This document shows, piece after piece, positions 55,721 through 64,000 of a stretch of 64,000 nt of DNA. Under the pieces are notes generated by a model. It was not told the origin of the DNA and did not search any database. It worked only from the letters and a program-made list of their open reading frames with translations. Within the stretch, counting starts at the first letter, position 1; each line of letters begins with the position of its first letter. This DNA comes from Neoceratodus forsteri (Eukaryota > Chordata > Ceratodontiformes > Ceratodontidae): assembly GCA_016271365.2 (NCBI GenBank), contig JADMNL010000028.1, forward strand, positions 51,788,001-51,852,000, written 5' to 3'. Made by a program: the position numbers and the translations under genes.

Positions 55721-58293
55721 TCATCCCCCTTCTGTCTCTCCCTCTAAAGAACCCCCTCTGTGAAAAGGGAGAAGAGGCCTGTGCTTGGTAAAAAGGCCTA
55801 TGAAAAGGCCTGCCCCTGCCCCTAGATTCCTAGATTGCTGCCTCTGAGGAGTTGCTTGCCTTTCTTTGGCCTGAGCACTCCTATAAGTGGTCCTGTACTC
55901 ATCCATCTTTTTCATGTAATTCTCTGTCTGCTCCCTAAACAAAGAATTACCCACCACAGGAAAATCCATGGCCTTAGCCTGGGTGTCTTGGGTGTCCTGT
56001 GAGAGGCTAGTACATCTGAGCCAAGCCATCCTCCGAAGAGCCACAGATGTAGCCAAGACTCTTGATGACACATCATTGGGGTCCACAGCAGCACGAAATT
56101 GTACATTTGATGCCTCAGTCCCATCAGCAGCCACCTCCTCCAGCTCCTTGGCCAGCTGCGGGAAACCTGTTTAGCCAGTGCCAGTACAGTGTCCGACCTG
56201 GACTTCTGTTGGTATCTGTACTTACTCCCGCAGACTAATTTCCCGATGACCACAATCCTGAGACCGAAATGCCGAAAAATTAAAATCCCGAATAATTACA
56301 ATCCCGAGAACCAATAGCCCGAAAATCCCGAATAATTACAATCCTGAGAAGTTGTACAAACATTACAATAGATGCAAATGTCAAATTTCAACAACTACTA
56401 CAAACAGCATGCAGTCTATACTGAACACCTTAAGCTGCATCTTTGTTATAGTTCGAACTGCAGTAAGATTCATAAAACCCTTTTTGTCTCTATTTCAGTT
56501 TGAAATGCAGTTGTTAATGCAGCTCCTTGCACAGTGATAGAATCTAGAGCGGAGTTCAAAGTGCTGCAGGAATGATAAAAAGAAAATGTACTGTTAGTGT
56601 GTCACTTTTAAATGCAGTTTGCCAAAGTTTGTACAGTTAAATATTTACCATTTTTGATGCAGCATCTCATTGTATTTTTGCTAGATTCACAGTAGGTAGT
56701 TAAGCAGTTGGGCATGCTGTGGAGTTTCAGAAAAAAAATGCTTCCATATTTTGAATGAAGCCTGACATCGTGAATCCATTATAGTCAGAAAAACATGCTT
56801 ATTTGCAAAATATTAATTTTATATATACGAAAATTACATATTTTTAACAAAAAACAAATGAAAAAAGAACTCTTAAAAAAAATGAATGTGACAATGTTTG
56901 TCCTTGGAACTTGTTTAGGTGGCAGAAGAATACAAGCATTTGTCAATGCCGAATGTTGTCTCGCTGGCATTGGCATTGGTAGTGCCGGAGTTAGAGACGC
57001 ATAATAGGAGTGGTGCTGTCTCTTGAACAATGAGGCTACAGAATTTTTGAAGTAGGTCTCCTGCCAAATGATTTATGTGCATCGGGATTTACAGTGACAG
57101 GAATATCGGCGGTTGGGCAATTATTTTTTCGGGAATTTGAAGGTGGGAATACAAACGTCGGGAATACCATCTGCGGGATTTAGTACCTAAATCCTTCTGT
57201 TACCTGGCTGTAAAGGCCATGTAATTCGCCTGCCTGAGTCCCAAGGAAGATGCCATGTATTGTTTTTTTGCCATGGCATTAATCTTCCTGGAGTCTTTGT
57301 CAGGATGTGTGAAGCCAAGGGAATGTTTGCCTTGTCACAGGCAGCAGTCTGCACTACCCCAACATGGCTGCACTGCTGGTATAAAAACTCCGTATCTGAG
57401 CCTGATAGTGTATACCTCTTGTCCATCCTTCTGTCAACAGGAGGTATAGAATTGGGAGACTTTAGGAATTTTTGTGTCTGCTTCCCAAAAGATTTGTGAT
57501 GGGGAATAGACAGTCTCCTGGACTCTGGGATGTCCATCATTTCCACATAATCAGGCTCCTCTTGATCTTCCATTGCCTTCTCCATAGGAAGCTGGAGGGT
57601 TTCGGCCACCTTTCTGTAAAACAGAAAGTTGGAAGGGGACTCAGAAAGCCTATGAGGGGATACACCTGAAGGTCTGTCTGGGGAGATGTCCGGTTCCACA
57701 GGCACATCCAGACTTTCACCATCACCATCATTATCTTCAAACTCCCCCTCCTCCCCAAACTCCGGGTCATAAAAGTCTTCAGGGGTATAATCTTGAACCG
57801 GGGGAACCGACCAAACCAAACCCCTGCCAAAAGGTGCCAGATCGGTCGGAACCGGGCAAAGTGATTCCACAAACCGAATCGCTCTGGCTATTTCCTCGGC
57901 GGTCAGAAAGTGAACTTCTGGATCCGAACCGGTCGATTCCTCTTTGCATTTTCTTTTTGTAGGAACCAATCCCTCAGGATCGGCTCTCCTCTTGCCCGAA
58001 GAAGTATTGCCCTGGTCAGAGGACACTCCTTCTGGTTCGGTCGGAACAGAACCGGGCTGGCCATCCGGGTCAGCGAACTTCCCGGCCTCCTTTTCCCTCA
58101 GTCTACCTAATCTTCTCTTTTCAAGGGTAGATTTAGGAACATTTTTACATATTTGGCAGTCTGCATCAAGGTGTTCAAACCCTAGACAATAAACATAGGT
58201 GGTGTGGGGATCGGTCTTAGCAAAGACCTCCCCACACTCACTGCAGTGTTGAAACCCAGTGGGCCCGTTTTTTTTCTTGGGTTTCTCAGACAT
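55721..58293 (-). pseudogene. DIRS gag-like protein, interrupted by a MITE
   Basis: I chose the Met at 58293 (MSEKPKKKNG). A zinc-knuckle-like array follows: FQHCSECGEVFAKTD, VYCLGFEHLDADCQIC. Then come a charged linker with long acidic runs (FGEEGEFEDNDGDGESLDV) and a conserved helical region (ESPSNFLFYRKVAETLQLPM, GSDTEFLYQQCSHV). The MITE at 56225-57180 breaks it. The rest reads YRYQQKSRSDTVLALAKQV, then RRMAWLRCTSLSQDTQ and a basic tail to 55721. The protein should coat the element RNA. Confidence 0.8.
56225..57180. mobile_element. 956-bp MITE with TTA duplication and CCCGA-rich ends
   Basis: Ends CTCCCGCAGA and (reverse complement) ATCCCGCAGA, flanked by TTA (56222-56224, 57181-57183). 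AATCCCGAATAATTACAAT repeats twice at the left end and ATTCCCGA-type words recur at the right. Removing the element with one TTA rejoins the DIRS gag frame (DLGTKYRYQQKSR). No transposase frame; a 3-bp TTA duplication fits PIF/Harbinger-type mobilisation. Confidence 0.75.
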
Positions 58294-58679
58294 GGCCAAC
58301 CTAACCAACTTACCCTTTTTATGGCAACTGCCAGGCAAGACTCCCTTATCGGTTCCTAACCGTGTCACGGGTATTGGAAAAAAACGTTCAAAACACAATT
58401 TTTTTAGACCTGATAAGGACCGATAACCACACACTAAAGTAAAACACAAAGATTCACTACAAATGATCGGTTCAGCTGAACCGATCTAACACTTTTACAA
58501 TTTCCACACAGAAATCAGAACAAAACCTATCTAGTACTCACGGTACCGCAGACAGAGACTGAACCGACTATGTGGAATAAATTTCGGTTTAAAACTGACA
58601 CTTAACCAACACTTTAACCGACTTTCGAACTGAGCTGCAGGAGAAATCTCTGGAGCAACTGTTCAGTGAGGCAGAGTAA

Positions 58680-58844
58680 AGAATCTGACAGTTTAGGTTC
58701 AAAGGGAAACAGACAGAGACCTCAACCAAGCTCGAGCTCAGCATTCTATGCCATGCATAGAAAAGTTAACAATTTGTTCTCTGGGGCAGTTTAAAGGCTG
58801 GAGCTAACTGCAATAGTCAGAATACAGCAAGACTTCATGTTGTT
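58680..58844. repeat. DIRS inverted terminal repeat, right
   Basis: Inverted counterpart of 39283-39438 with about ten differences, ending TTCATGTTGTT at the ERV junction. Confidence 0.9.
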
Positions 58845-59397
58845 CGAACATGCATAAACTGCACGTTGTTGACAAGGGTACCTGGTAGAGAAGTGGCAAC
58901 AAGTGCACTAGCCAGTCCTTGTTTTAAAATGAAGCACTCAGTAACAAGTTTTTTAGTTAGAGGTACAACCGTTAAAAACATAGCAGTGCTGACAATAGAA
59001 TGTTGTGTACAAAATTCTTTACTAGATTCATTATCATAAGTACCACAAAAGGCGTGGTTGATAAGAGCAGTAAGGTTATTTAAACCAGTTTGTTGGGGTT
59101 GGGCTTGTCTTATAGACAGGGTACCATTTGGAGAAATACAGGTATTGGGCCAACCTTGGAATGTGCCTTTAGTTTGGCGGGCTACTGGAATTGGTTTACC
59201 CTGGCCATTAGTTTGCCATTTAATTTGTAGAGAGAATTGCTCAGGAGAAATGGCCATGGCATTGAGGTAGGCATCCTTGCCTTCCTGGACTGTAATAAGT
59301 CTGGACAGGACAGCAATGCTGACTCCTTGTTTAAGAGCTGGGTGTTCTGATACATGGCCGGGGGGAAACTAATGCTCATCCAAAGGATGCAGAGCAA
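58845..59397 (-). pseudogene. Env-like frame of the ERV, 5' part (interrupted)
   Basis: A minus frame downstream of integrase contains several Cys, Asn-linked glycosylation-like sites and a hydrophobic C-terminal run. It is cut at 58845 by the DIRS. Position after pol supports env; similarity to a named family cannot be judged by eye. Described as a broken remnant only. Confidence 0.4.
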
Positions 59398-59600
59398 TTA
59401 GAAGTCTCTTTAAAATAAGGGTTTAGGTTTGGATTCACGTTTTGGAGTTTAGCAAATATATCCTGTGGTAGAACAGCAGTCAGGATTCCAGGGATAAGGA
59501 AAAGAAGCAAGATAGCCTTCTTACAGGTAACTTGTAAGGAAGAAAGAAAATTACCATTCGTATTTACTGTGTTCTACCAAATGGGTAAGGACGGAGGGTG

Positions 59601-60338
59601 CTACTCTCCTTTAAACAGCTTAAGCTGGTCGGCATGACGCCATTTGTCTCTCTGCTTATTTTTAGTACTGATTCTTATTTGATAGACTGCTGGACTGAGC
59701 TTGTTGATGATTGTGTAAGGTCCTTCCCATTTATTGGCAAAAGGATGTGTGGAGTGTGTAGATTTCAGTACCATTACCTGGTCTCCAACTTGCCAATTTA
59801 CTTTTTTAACTGTTTTATCAAAATGCACTTTTGATTGCAATTGTTTTTTTTTTTTATTATGTTTTGGGCAACAAGCAGGTGGGTCTTAAAAAGTGTTTTT
59901 TTTTGAGTTGCAAAACATAGGTGTCTACCGCCACCCCGTCCGCAGTGGGCATGTTTATGTTTATTACCAGGTGTTCAGGTAGTCTCATGGTTTTACCAGT
60001 CATAACCTCAAAAGGGATGTGTTGGGTAGAGGAAGCAGGAGTGCCTCGAATTGCCATTAGAAGTAACAGCAATAAGGCATCCCATGTTTTGGGATTGTCA
60101 TCAATGAATTTGTTGAGCATGGATCTGATTTGTCTGTTAATTTTCTCTACCTGTTCTGAGGACTGGGGATGGTAGGGAATGTGAAACTTCTGGTGTACAC
60201 CAAGAAGTTCAAGTGTTTTTTATGTACTAACTCACCTGCGAAGCTGTTCTTTTGGTCAGAGTCTACCTTGAGTTGTAGGCCCCACCTGGTGAACAATTGT
60301 TCTACCATGATTTTTGCAGTTGCCTTTGTTGTGCACAC
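59601..60338 (-). pseudogene. Retroviral integrase, broken in three frames
   Basis: From right to left: part of the catalytic core with a VDSDQ-type Asp and a later Glu-bearing segment (60338-60147), a segment with FEVMTGKTMRLPEHL typical of the core end (60120-59857), and the C-terminal domain with WEGPYTI (GPY/F motif) (59840-59601). Integrase joins viral DNA to host DNA in the nucleus. Order and GPY motif suggest a gamma/epsilon-type relative, but this is inference. Frame breaks make it inactive. Confidence 0.7.
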
Positions 60339-60689
60339 TCGGGTAGGAAAGGCCTTGACCTATTTTGAGAATAAGTTATTGACTACAAGTGCATACGTGT
60401 TATTTTTGCTTGTGTTTGTGAGTGGGCCAATGAAGTCAATTTGAATTGCATGCCAGGGACCTAATTGCCACTGGGGTGTAATTTAGCATTTTTTTTTTAT
60501 GGGGATGGGGTTGTTTTGTGCACAAACAAGACAGTTGTCAATGTAGTCTTGGACATTAATGGTCATGACACTGACTAGCAAATGGGGAGGGGGTGCAGCA
60601 CCCGATACATCAAACAGGAAGAGCACCTCTCCCCCCTTATTTAGTGATCAAACGGAGTTCAGCATGTGTGTAGTTCATTTATATCACCA
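60339..60689. other. ERV remainder and junction, no clear gene
   Basis: The minus strand probably continues upstream integrase sequence, but stops in all frames prevent a call. The last 90 bp before CR1 copy H are unassigned. Confidence 0.35.
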
Positions 60690-60759
60690 AGTAAGGAAAA
60701 AGATCTAGCTACCCATACAACATGCAAGGGAAAACCCGGACCTCACCCCTCAACTAACA

Positions 60760-63700
60760 TACTGAAATCTGACCAATGGAAAATCATGTACACAAATGCC
60801 TGCAGTCTGGGAAACAAGATCCCAGACCTGAAAGCAACAATGACAGAGGCTAAACTGGACTTAATAGCCATTAGTGAGACATGGTTCACCAGTAACCACA
60901 CTTGGGAGACTTCAGTACCCGGCTATGTACTGTTCAGAAGAGACCGAGGTGCACAAATGGGGAGGGGAGTGGCACTTTATGTCAATAAAAATATCAAAGC
61001 TACAGAAATTCAGACTACACATAAGGAGCCAGAAGAACAGTGAGTCACCCTGGAAACAGGAAATGGGGCAGCCATATGAGCTGGGGTTGTCTACAGGCCT
61101 CCAGAGCTGGGGGAGGACACAGACACATTACTGTTGGAAGATATACAAAACATGACAGCTAAAGGGGCGGTTCTGATAATGGGACAGTTCAACATGCCGG
61201 ATACAGATTGATGTTTCTGGACCTGACCCGGGCCTTTGATTTAATAAATCATAATTTGCTTTGTCAGAAGCTAAAAGGCATGGGTATTTCTGGTTTGGCA
61301 GTATCTTTTCTTAGGAGCTTTTCAGAAGAAAGATCTCAGTGAGACTCAATTGATGCAGTCTTGTTTGATTTACGGTTTAACACTAGTGGTGTTCCACAGG
61401 GGGTCTATTCTTGGACCCCTGTTATTTTCCTTAGTCATAAACCAAGTCCCTTCTAGTTTCACAAGCAGCCGTTGTCTCCTTTATGCTGATGGCTTCATTT
61501 TATATAATCAGGATCGGAGAATTGAGCAGGTTAATGAAGGGCTGCAGAGCGATCTTGATACACTTGGTTCCTGGTTACTGACCAATCAAATGGTCTTAAA
61601 CGTAAAACAGACCAAGTGTGTGGTTTTTGGGAGTACTGCTCAGTTAAGGATAAATCCATGTTTACATATACCTGTTGGATCTGGTGAATTACTTGAACAG
61701 GTAAATGAATTCAAGTATTTGGGAGTTCTTTTAGACCCTGTCTTAGTTTTTTTTCCCACAGGTTAAAGCTGTAAATAAGACCAATAATTCTAAACTGGGT
61801 TTACTATATAGGTTTAAGGCGTATTTATCTATTGAATCTCATAAAACGATTGCCATAGGTACTTTATTGCCACATCTTGATTATGTTTACCCGTTATGTT
61901 ACAACTTGGGTGTCAGGGAGGGTAGGGTTCTGAGTGTGGCTTATAATATTTGTCACTTTTTTCTTGGGGCTCCATTGTTAACACACCATTGTGTCTTGTA
62001 TTCCTCCCTGGGTTGGTTATCTCCCAGACTAAAGTTTGCCTGTGCTTTTGGTAATTTGATCCATCAGGCTATTTACACAATGAATATATCTCCTTTATCT
62101 GATTTACCTGAGTTTAGGGATTCTCAGGTTCACCTACACTCGAATCAAGGAATCATTTTGAAAACATTTGCTAATAAGTGTAATTTGGGTTTCCATTCAT
62201 TTGTATTATCTGCTGCCTGCTTGTGGAATGATCTACCCTTTTCTCTTAGATCCACTAACTCCGTAACTGGGTTTAAGGTTAAATTTAAACATTATTTGTT
62301 ATCTGTTGATGCTTGTAATTGTTTACACTAATTGTTTGATGGTGATTGTTTATGTTTTTATTGTTGACTGTCTGGATTGGACCTGAAAAAGGGCTTTGTC
62401 CAGTGTCCCAACCCGGTTAACAAATTCAAAATAAAAATAAAAAAATAAAAAACACCAGCAAGAACATCCACCAGAAGTAGGGATATAGTGGATTCCCTGC
62501 AGGAAGGGGGCCTCAAACAATTGGTGCAACAACCCACAACAGACAGGGCTATCCTGGTTCTGCTACTGACTAACAGGAAAAGGATCACAGTTCTCCAGGC
62601 AGAAGGTCACCTGGGGGCCAATGACCATCACATGGTATGGTTCAATTTGGCCACTATATCTAAATCATCCCATTCCAAGGCAAAAATATGGGACTTCAGA
62701 GGAGCTGACTTTGATAAGATGGCCAACAGAGTTAAGCTAGCCCTGGCAAGAAGAAATACAGGTGAGGGAGTACAGGCAAAGTGGGCAAGCATTAAGGATG
62801 CAATCCTTGAAGCAATATCCCATTGTGTTAATGAGAAAAGCAAGAGCAAAAGAAGGAGGAAACCAATCTGGTTCTCAAAAACAGTAGCAGAAAAGGTCAG
62901 AGCCAAAAAGTTGGTCTTCATGAAATATAAGGGAACACAGTGGGATGAAGATAGTGAGGCATACCAAACTTCCCTAAGGGATGCAGGGAATGCAGTGAGG
63001 CAGGCAAAGGCCCGAACTGAGGAAACACTAGCACGAACAGTAAAAGAAAGGGACAAGATTTTCTATAGATACATTAGTGAAAGGAGAAAGTCCAGAGTGG
63101 GTATTGCTAAGATCAAAGGGGATAAGGGGGAGTGTGTGGAGGAGGACAAAGGAGAAGCATCTATCCTAAATAGATACTTCTGCTCAGTATTTACTGAGGA
63201 GAAGGTAGAGCAGGGCCCACAGCTCAGCACCATGGGCACAGGGGAGGAGGGAGGTGTTCACAAGTCTCTTCACAAAAGAAAGGGTCATACAAGAGCTCAC
63301 TAAGCTAAGGGTGGAACTAGCAAAGCCATTAGCAGAACTGTTTATTGAGTCACTGAGCACAGAAAAAGTCCCAGAAGACTGGAGAAGGGCTCATGTGATC
63401 CCACTCCACAAGAATGGCAGCAGGAAGGATGCAGGAAACTACAGACCAGTCAGTCTTACCTCAGTAGTGGGCAAGATTATGGAGGCACTCCTTAAGGAAA
63501 GGGTAGTGCAACACTTGGAATCCATAGGAGCAGAAGATCCAAGACAGCGTGGGTTTACAACAGGAAGGTCCTGTCAAAGTAATCTCATAGATTTCTTTGA
63601 CTGGGTAACCAGAGTGATGGACCAAGGGGGTGCAGTTTATGGTACCCACCTTGACTTCAGCAAAGCTTTCAATACTGTTCTAAATAGAAGATGGATTAAT

Positions 63701-63828
63701 AAGCTGGGAAGGCTTGGGGTGGGTCAGAAGTTGGTCAACTGGGTGGCAAACTGGTTGGCGAGCAGAAAACAGAGAGTGGTGATAAACAGTGTACAGTCAG
63801 AAGAGATGCAAGTCGAAAACATAGAAAA
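60760..63828 (+). pseudogene. CR1 copy H ORF2 (endonuclease, linker, RT start), split
   Basis: First part: QWKIMYTNACSLGNKIPDLK, IAISETWFTSNHTWETSVPG and MGRGVALYVNKNIKATEIQ (60666-61043), then MGQFNMPD at the break. Second part: MDSLQEGGLKQLVQQPTT, LGANDHHMVWFNLATISK (catalytic His region) and a long basic linker KSKSKRRRKPIWFSK to 63303, an open 271-codon frame. RT start: KVPEDWRRAHVIPLHKNGSR, RGFTTGRSCQSNLIDFFDWV and THLDFSKAFNTVLNRRWIN (63254-63828). The catalytic box is not reached. Confidence 0.85.
61208..62445 (+). mobile_element. Second-type LINE (J), 5'-truncated, in CR1 copy H
   Basis: It begins inside RT (FLDLTRAFDLINHNLL) and continues with SGVPQGSILGPLLFSLVINQ (near 61370, frame broken), CLLYADGFILYNQD where the catalytic box is YADG instead of YADD, and VNEFKYLGVLLDPVLVFFP. 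The C-terminal part is MPHLDYVYPLCYNLGVREGR, then SAACLWNDLPFSLRSTNSVT (61867-62331). The 3' UTR ends CTGAAAAAGGGCTTTGTCCA, then an A-rich tail (62425-62452). It is related to the L2-like LINE but in a different family. Confidence 0.8.
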
Positions 63829-64000
63829 TATAGAAACATAGACTTTGACAGCAGATAAAGACAGCTTGGCCCATCTAGTCTGCCCATTTCCCTACCTACA
63901 GGATAGGCCGCAGATCCTAGTTAACTAACAGCCTATTTCTTCCTACCCCCCACAAGAATTGCCTTATGTCTGTCCCATGCATTCTTGAACTCTCCCACAG
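63829..64000 (-). mobile_element. CR1 3' end, copy K, running off the window
   Basis: ATAGAAACATAGACTTTGAC, GGCCCATCTAGTCTGCCCAT and CTTATGTCTGTCCCATGCAT match the 3' end of copy D (46843-47000). It inserted in reverse into copy H. Confidence 0.85.

Larger units (their letters stand above)
39240..58844 (-). mobile_element. DIRS-type tyrosine-recombinase retrotransposon
   Basis: Inverted terminal repeats of about 157-165 bp at both ends, an internal complementary region, and gag, RT-RNase H and tyrosine recombinase on the minus strand. Subtracting the Harbinger (12,876 bp) and the MITE (956 bp) leaves about 5.8 kb, normal for DIRS. These elements move via a circular DNA and recombinase and make no target duplication; none is seen. 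Frameshifts in gag, RNase H and recombinase show decay. Confidence 0.92.
38725..60650 (-). mobile_element. Endogenous retrovirus remnant, split by a DIRS element
   Basis: Right part 58845-60650 has integrase and the start of an env-like frame; left part about 38725-39239 continues the env-like side. The 19.6-kb DIRS lies between. No LTR, gag, protease or reverse transcriptase was identified, and both outer limits are approximate. Frames are broken, so this is a decayed copy; it is described only as found. Confidence 0.6.
60690..63828 (+). mobile_element. CR1-type LINE, copy H, interrupted and truncated
   Basis: Endonuclease start at 60690-61205, insertion of LINE J (61208-62445), then the rest of the endonuclease, linker and RT fingers (62455-63828). 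Another CR1 (copy K) cuts it at 63829. ORF1 is missing. Confidence 0.85.

Noticed and set aside
56225..57180. Helitron
   Set aside because: It has inverted ends and a TTA duplication and lacks a 3' hairpin with CTRR.

Overview
The window is a host-gene-free, transposon-packed stretch of a vertebrate nuclear genome. No host exon, rRNA or tRNA gene, CRISPR array or prokaryotic operon is visible. Almost every meaningful reading frame belongs to a mobile element and most are broken by frameshifts or stops. The mix points to a repeat-rich non-mammalian vertebrate such as a caecilian, lungfish, coelacanth, tuatara or turtle: many CR1-type LINEs, an L2-like LINE with a 2A-like motif, a DIRS element, a Crypton fossil, a PIF/Harbinger element, hAT and Tc1/pogo-type elements, tRNA-headed SINEs, a MIR-like SINE and a Penelope-like tail. 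The species cannot be fixed from sequence alone.

Layout. 1-1.7 kb: Penelope-like tail with a hammerhead-like core, then a 3'-truncated CR1 (copy A). 1.9-4.1 kb: an unclassified 2.2-kb insertion between long direct repeats. 4.8-6.6 kb: a SINE split at a TA by a pogo/Tigger-like element, which itself holds a foldback and a 0.6-kb retroposon. 7.3-11.5 kb: nearly complete CR1 (B). 11.9-13 kb: Crypton-type recombinase pseudogene. 13-16.7 kb: mostly unassigned DNA plus two palindromic repeats. 16.7-19 kb: a 40-bp minisatellite grown from the LINE it abuts, and an L2-like LINE interrupted by a second copy of the 0.6-kb retroposon. 19-21.6 kb: tandem repeats, hairpins and a palindromic ~300-bp satellite. 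21.8-25.4 kb: long copy of the L2-like LINE. 25.4-28.8 kb: CR1 fragments, SINEs, satellite. 28.8-32.9 kb: CR1 (C) cut by an L2 3' end. 33.2-36.6 kb: MIR-like SINE, a ~530-bp palindrome, another SINE, a ~68-bp VNTR. 36.9-38.7 kb: palindromic satellite cut by a hAT element.

The highlight is 38.7-60.6 kb, a Russian doll. An endogenous retrovirus (minus strand) is split by a DIRS retrotransposon (39240-58844). The DIRS is split by a 12.9-kb Harbinger-type transposon (40888-53763). The Harbinger transposase intron holds a 4.8-kb CR1 (D), which holds another CR1 fragment (E). A further CR1 fragment (F) and a TTA-flanked MITE sit in the Harbinger and the DIRS. Most boundaries are supported by terminal repeats, target duplications or restored reading frames. 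The Harbinger element carries three genes: a DDE transposase with one intron, a Myb/SANT-like gene on the other strand, and a second, three-exon trihelix/Myb-like gene divergent from it. The 60.7-64 kb end is another CR1 (H) cut by a second LINE (J) and ending in the tail of a further CR1 (K).
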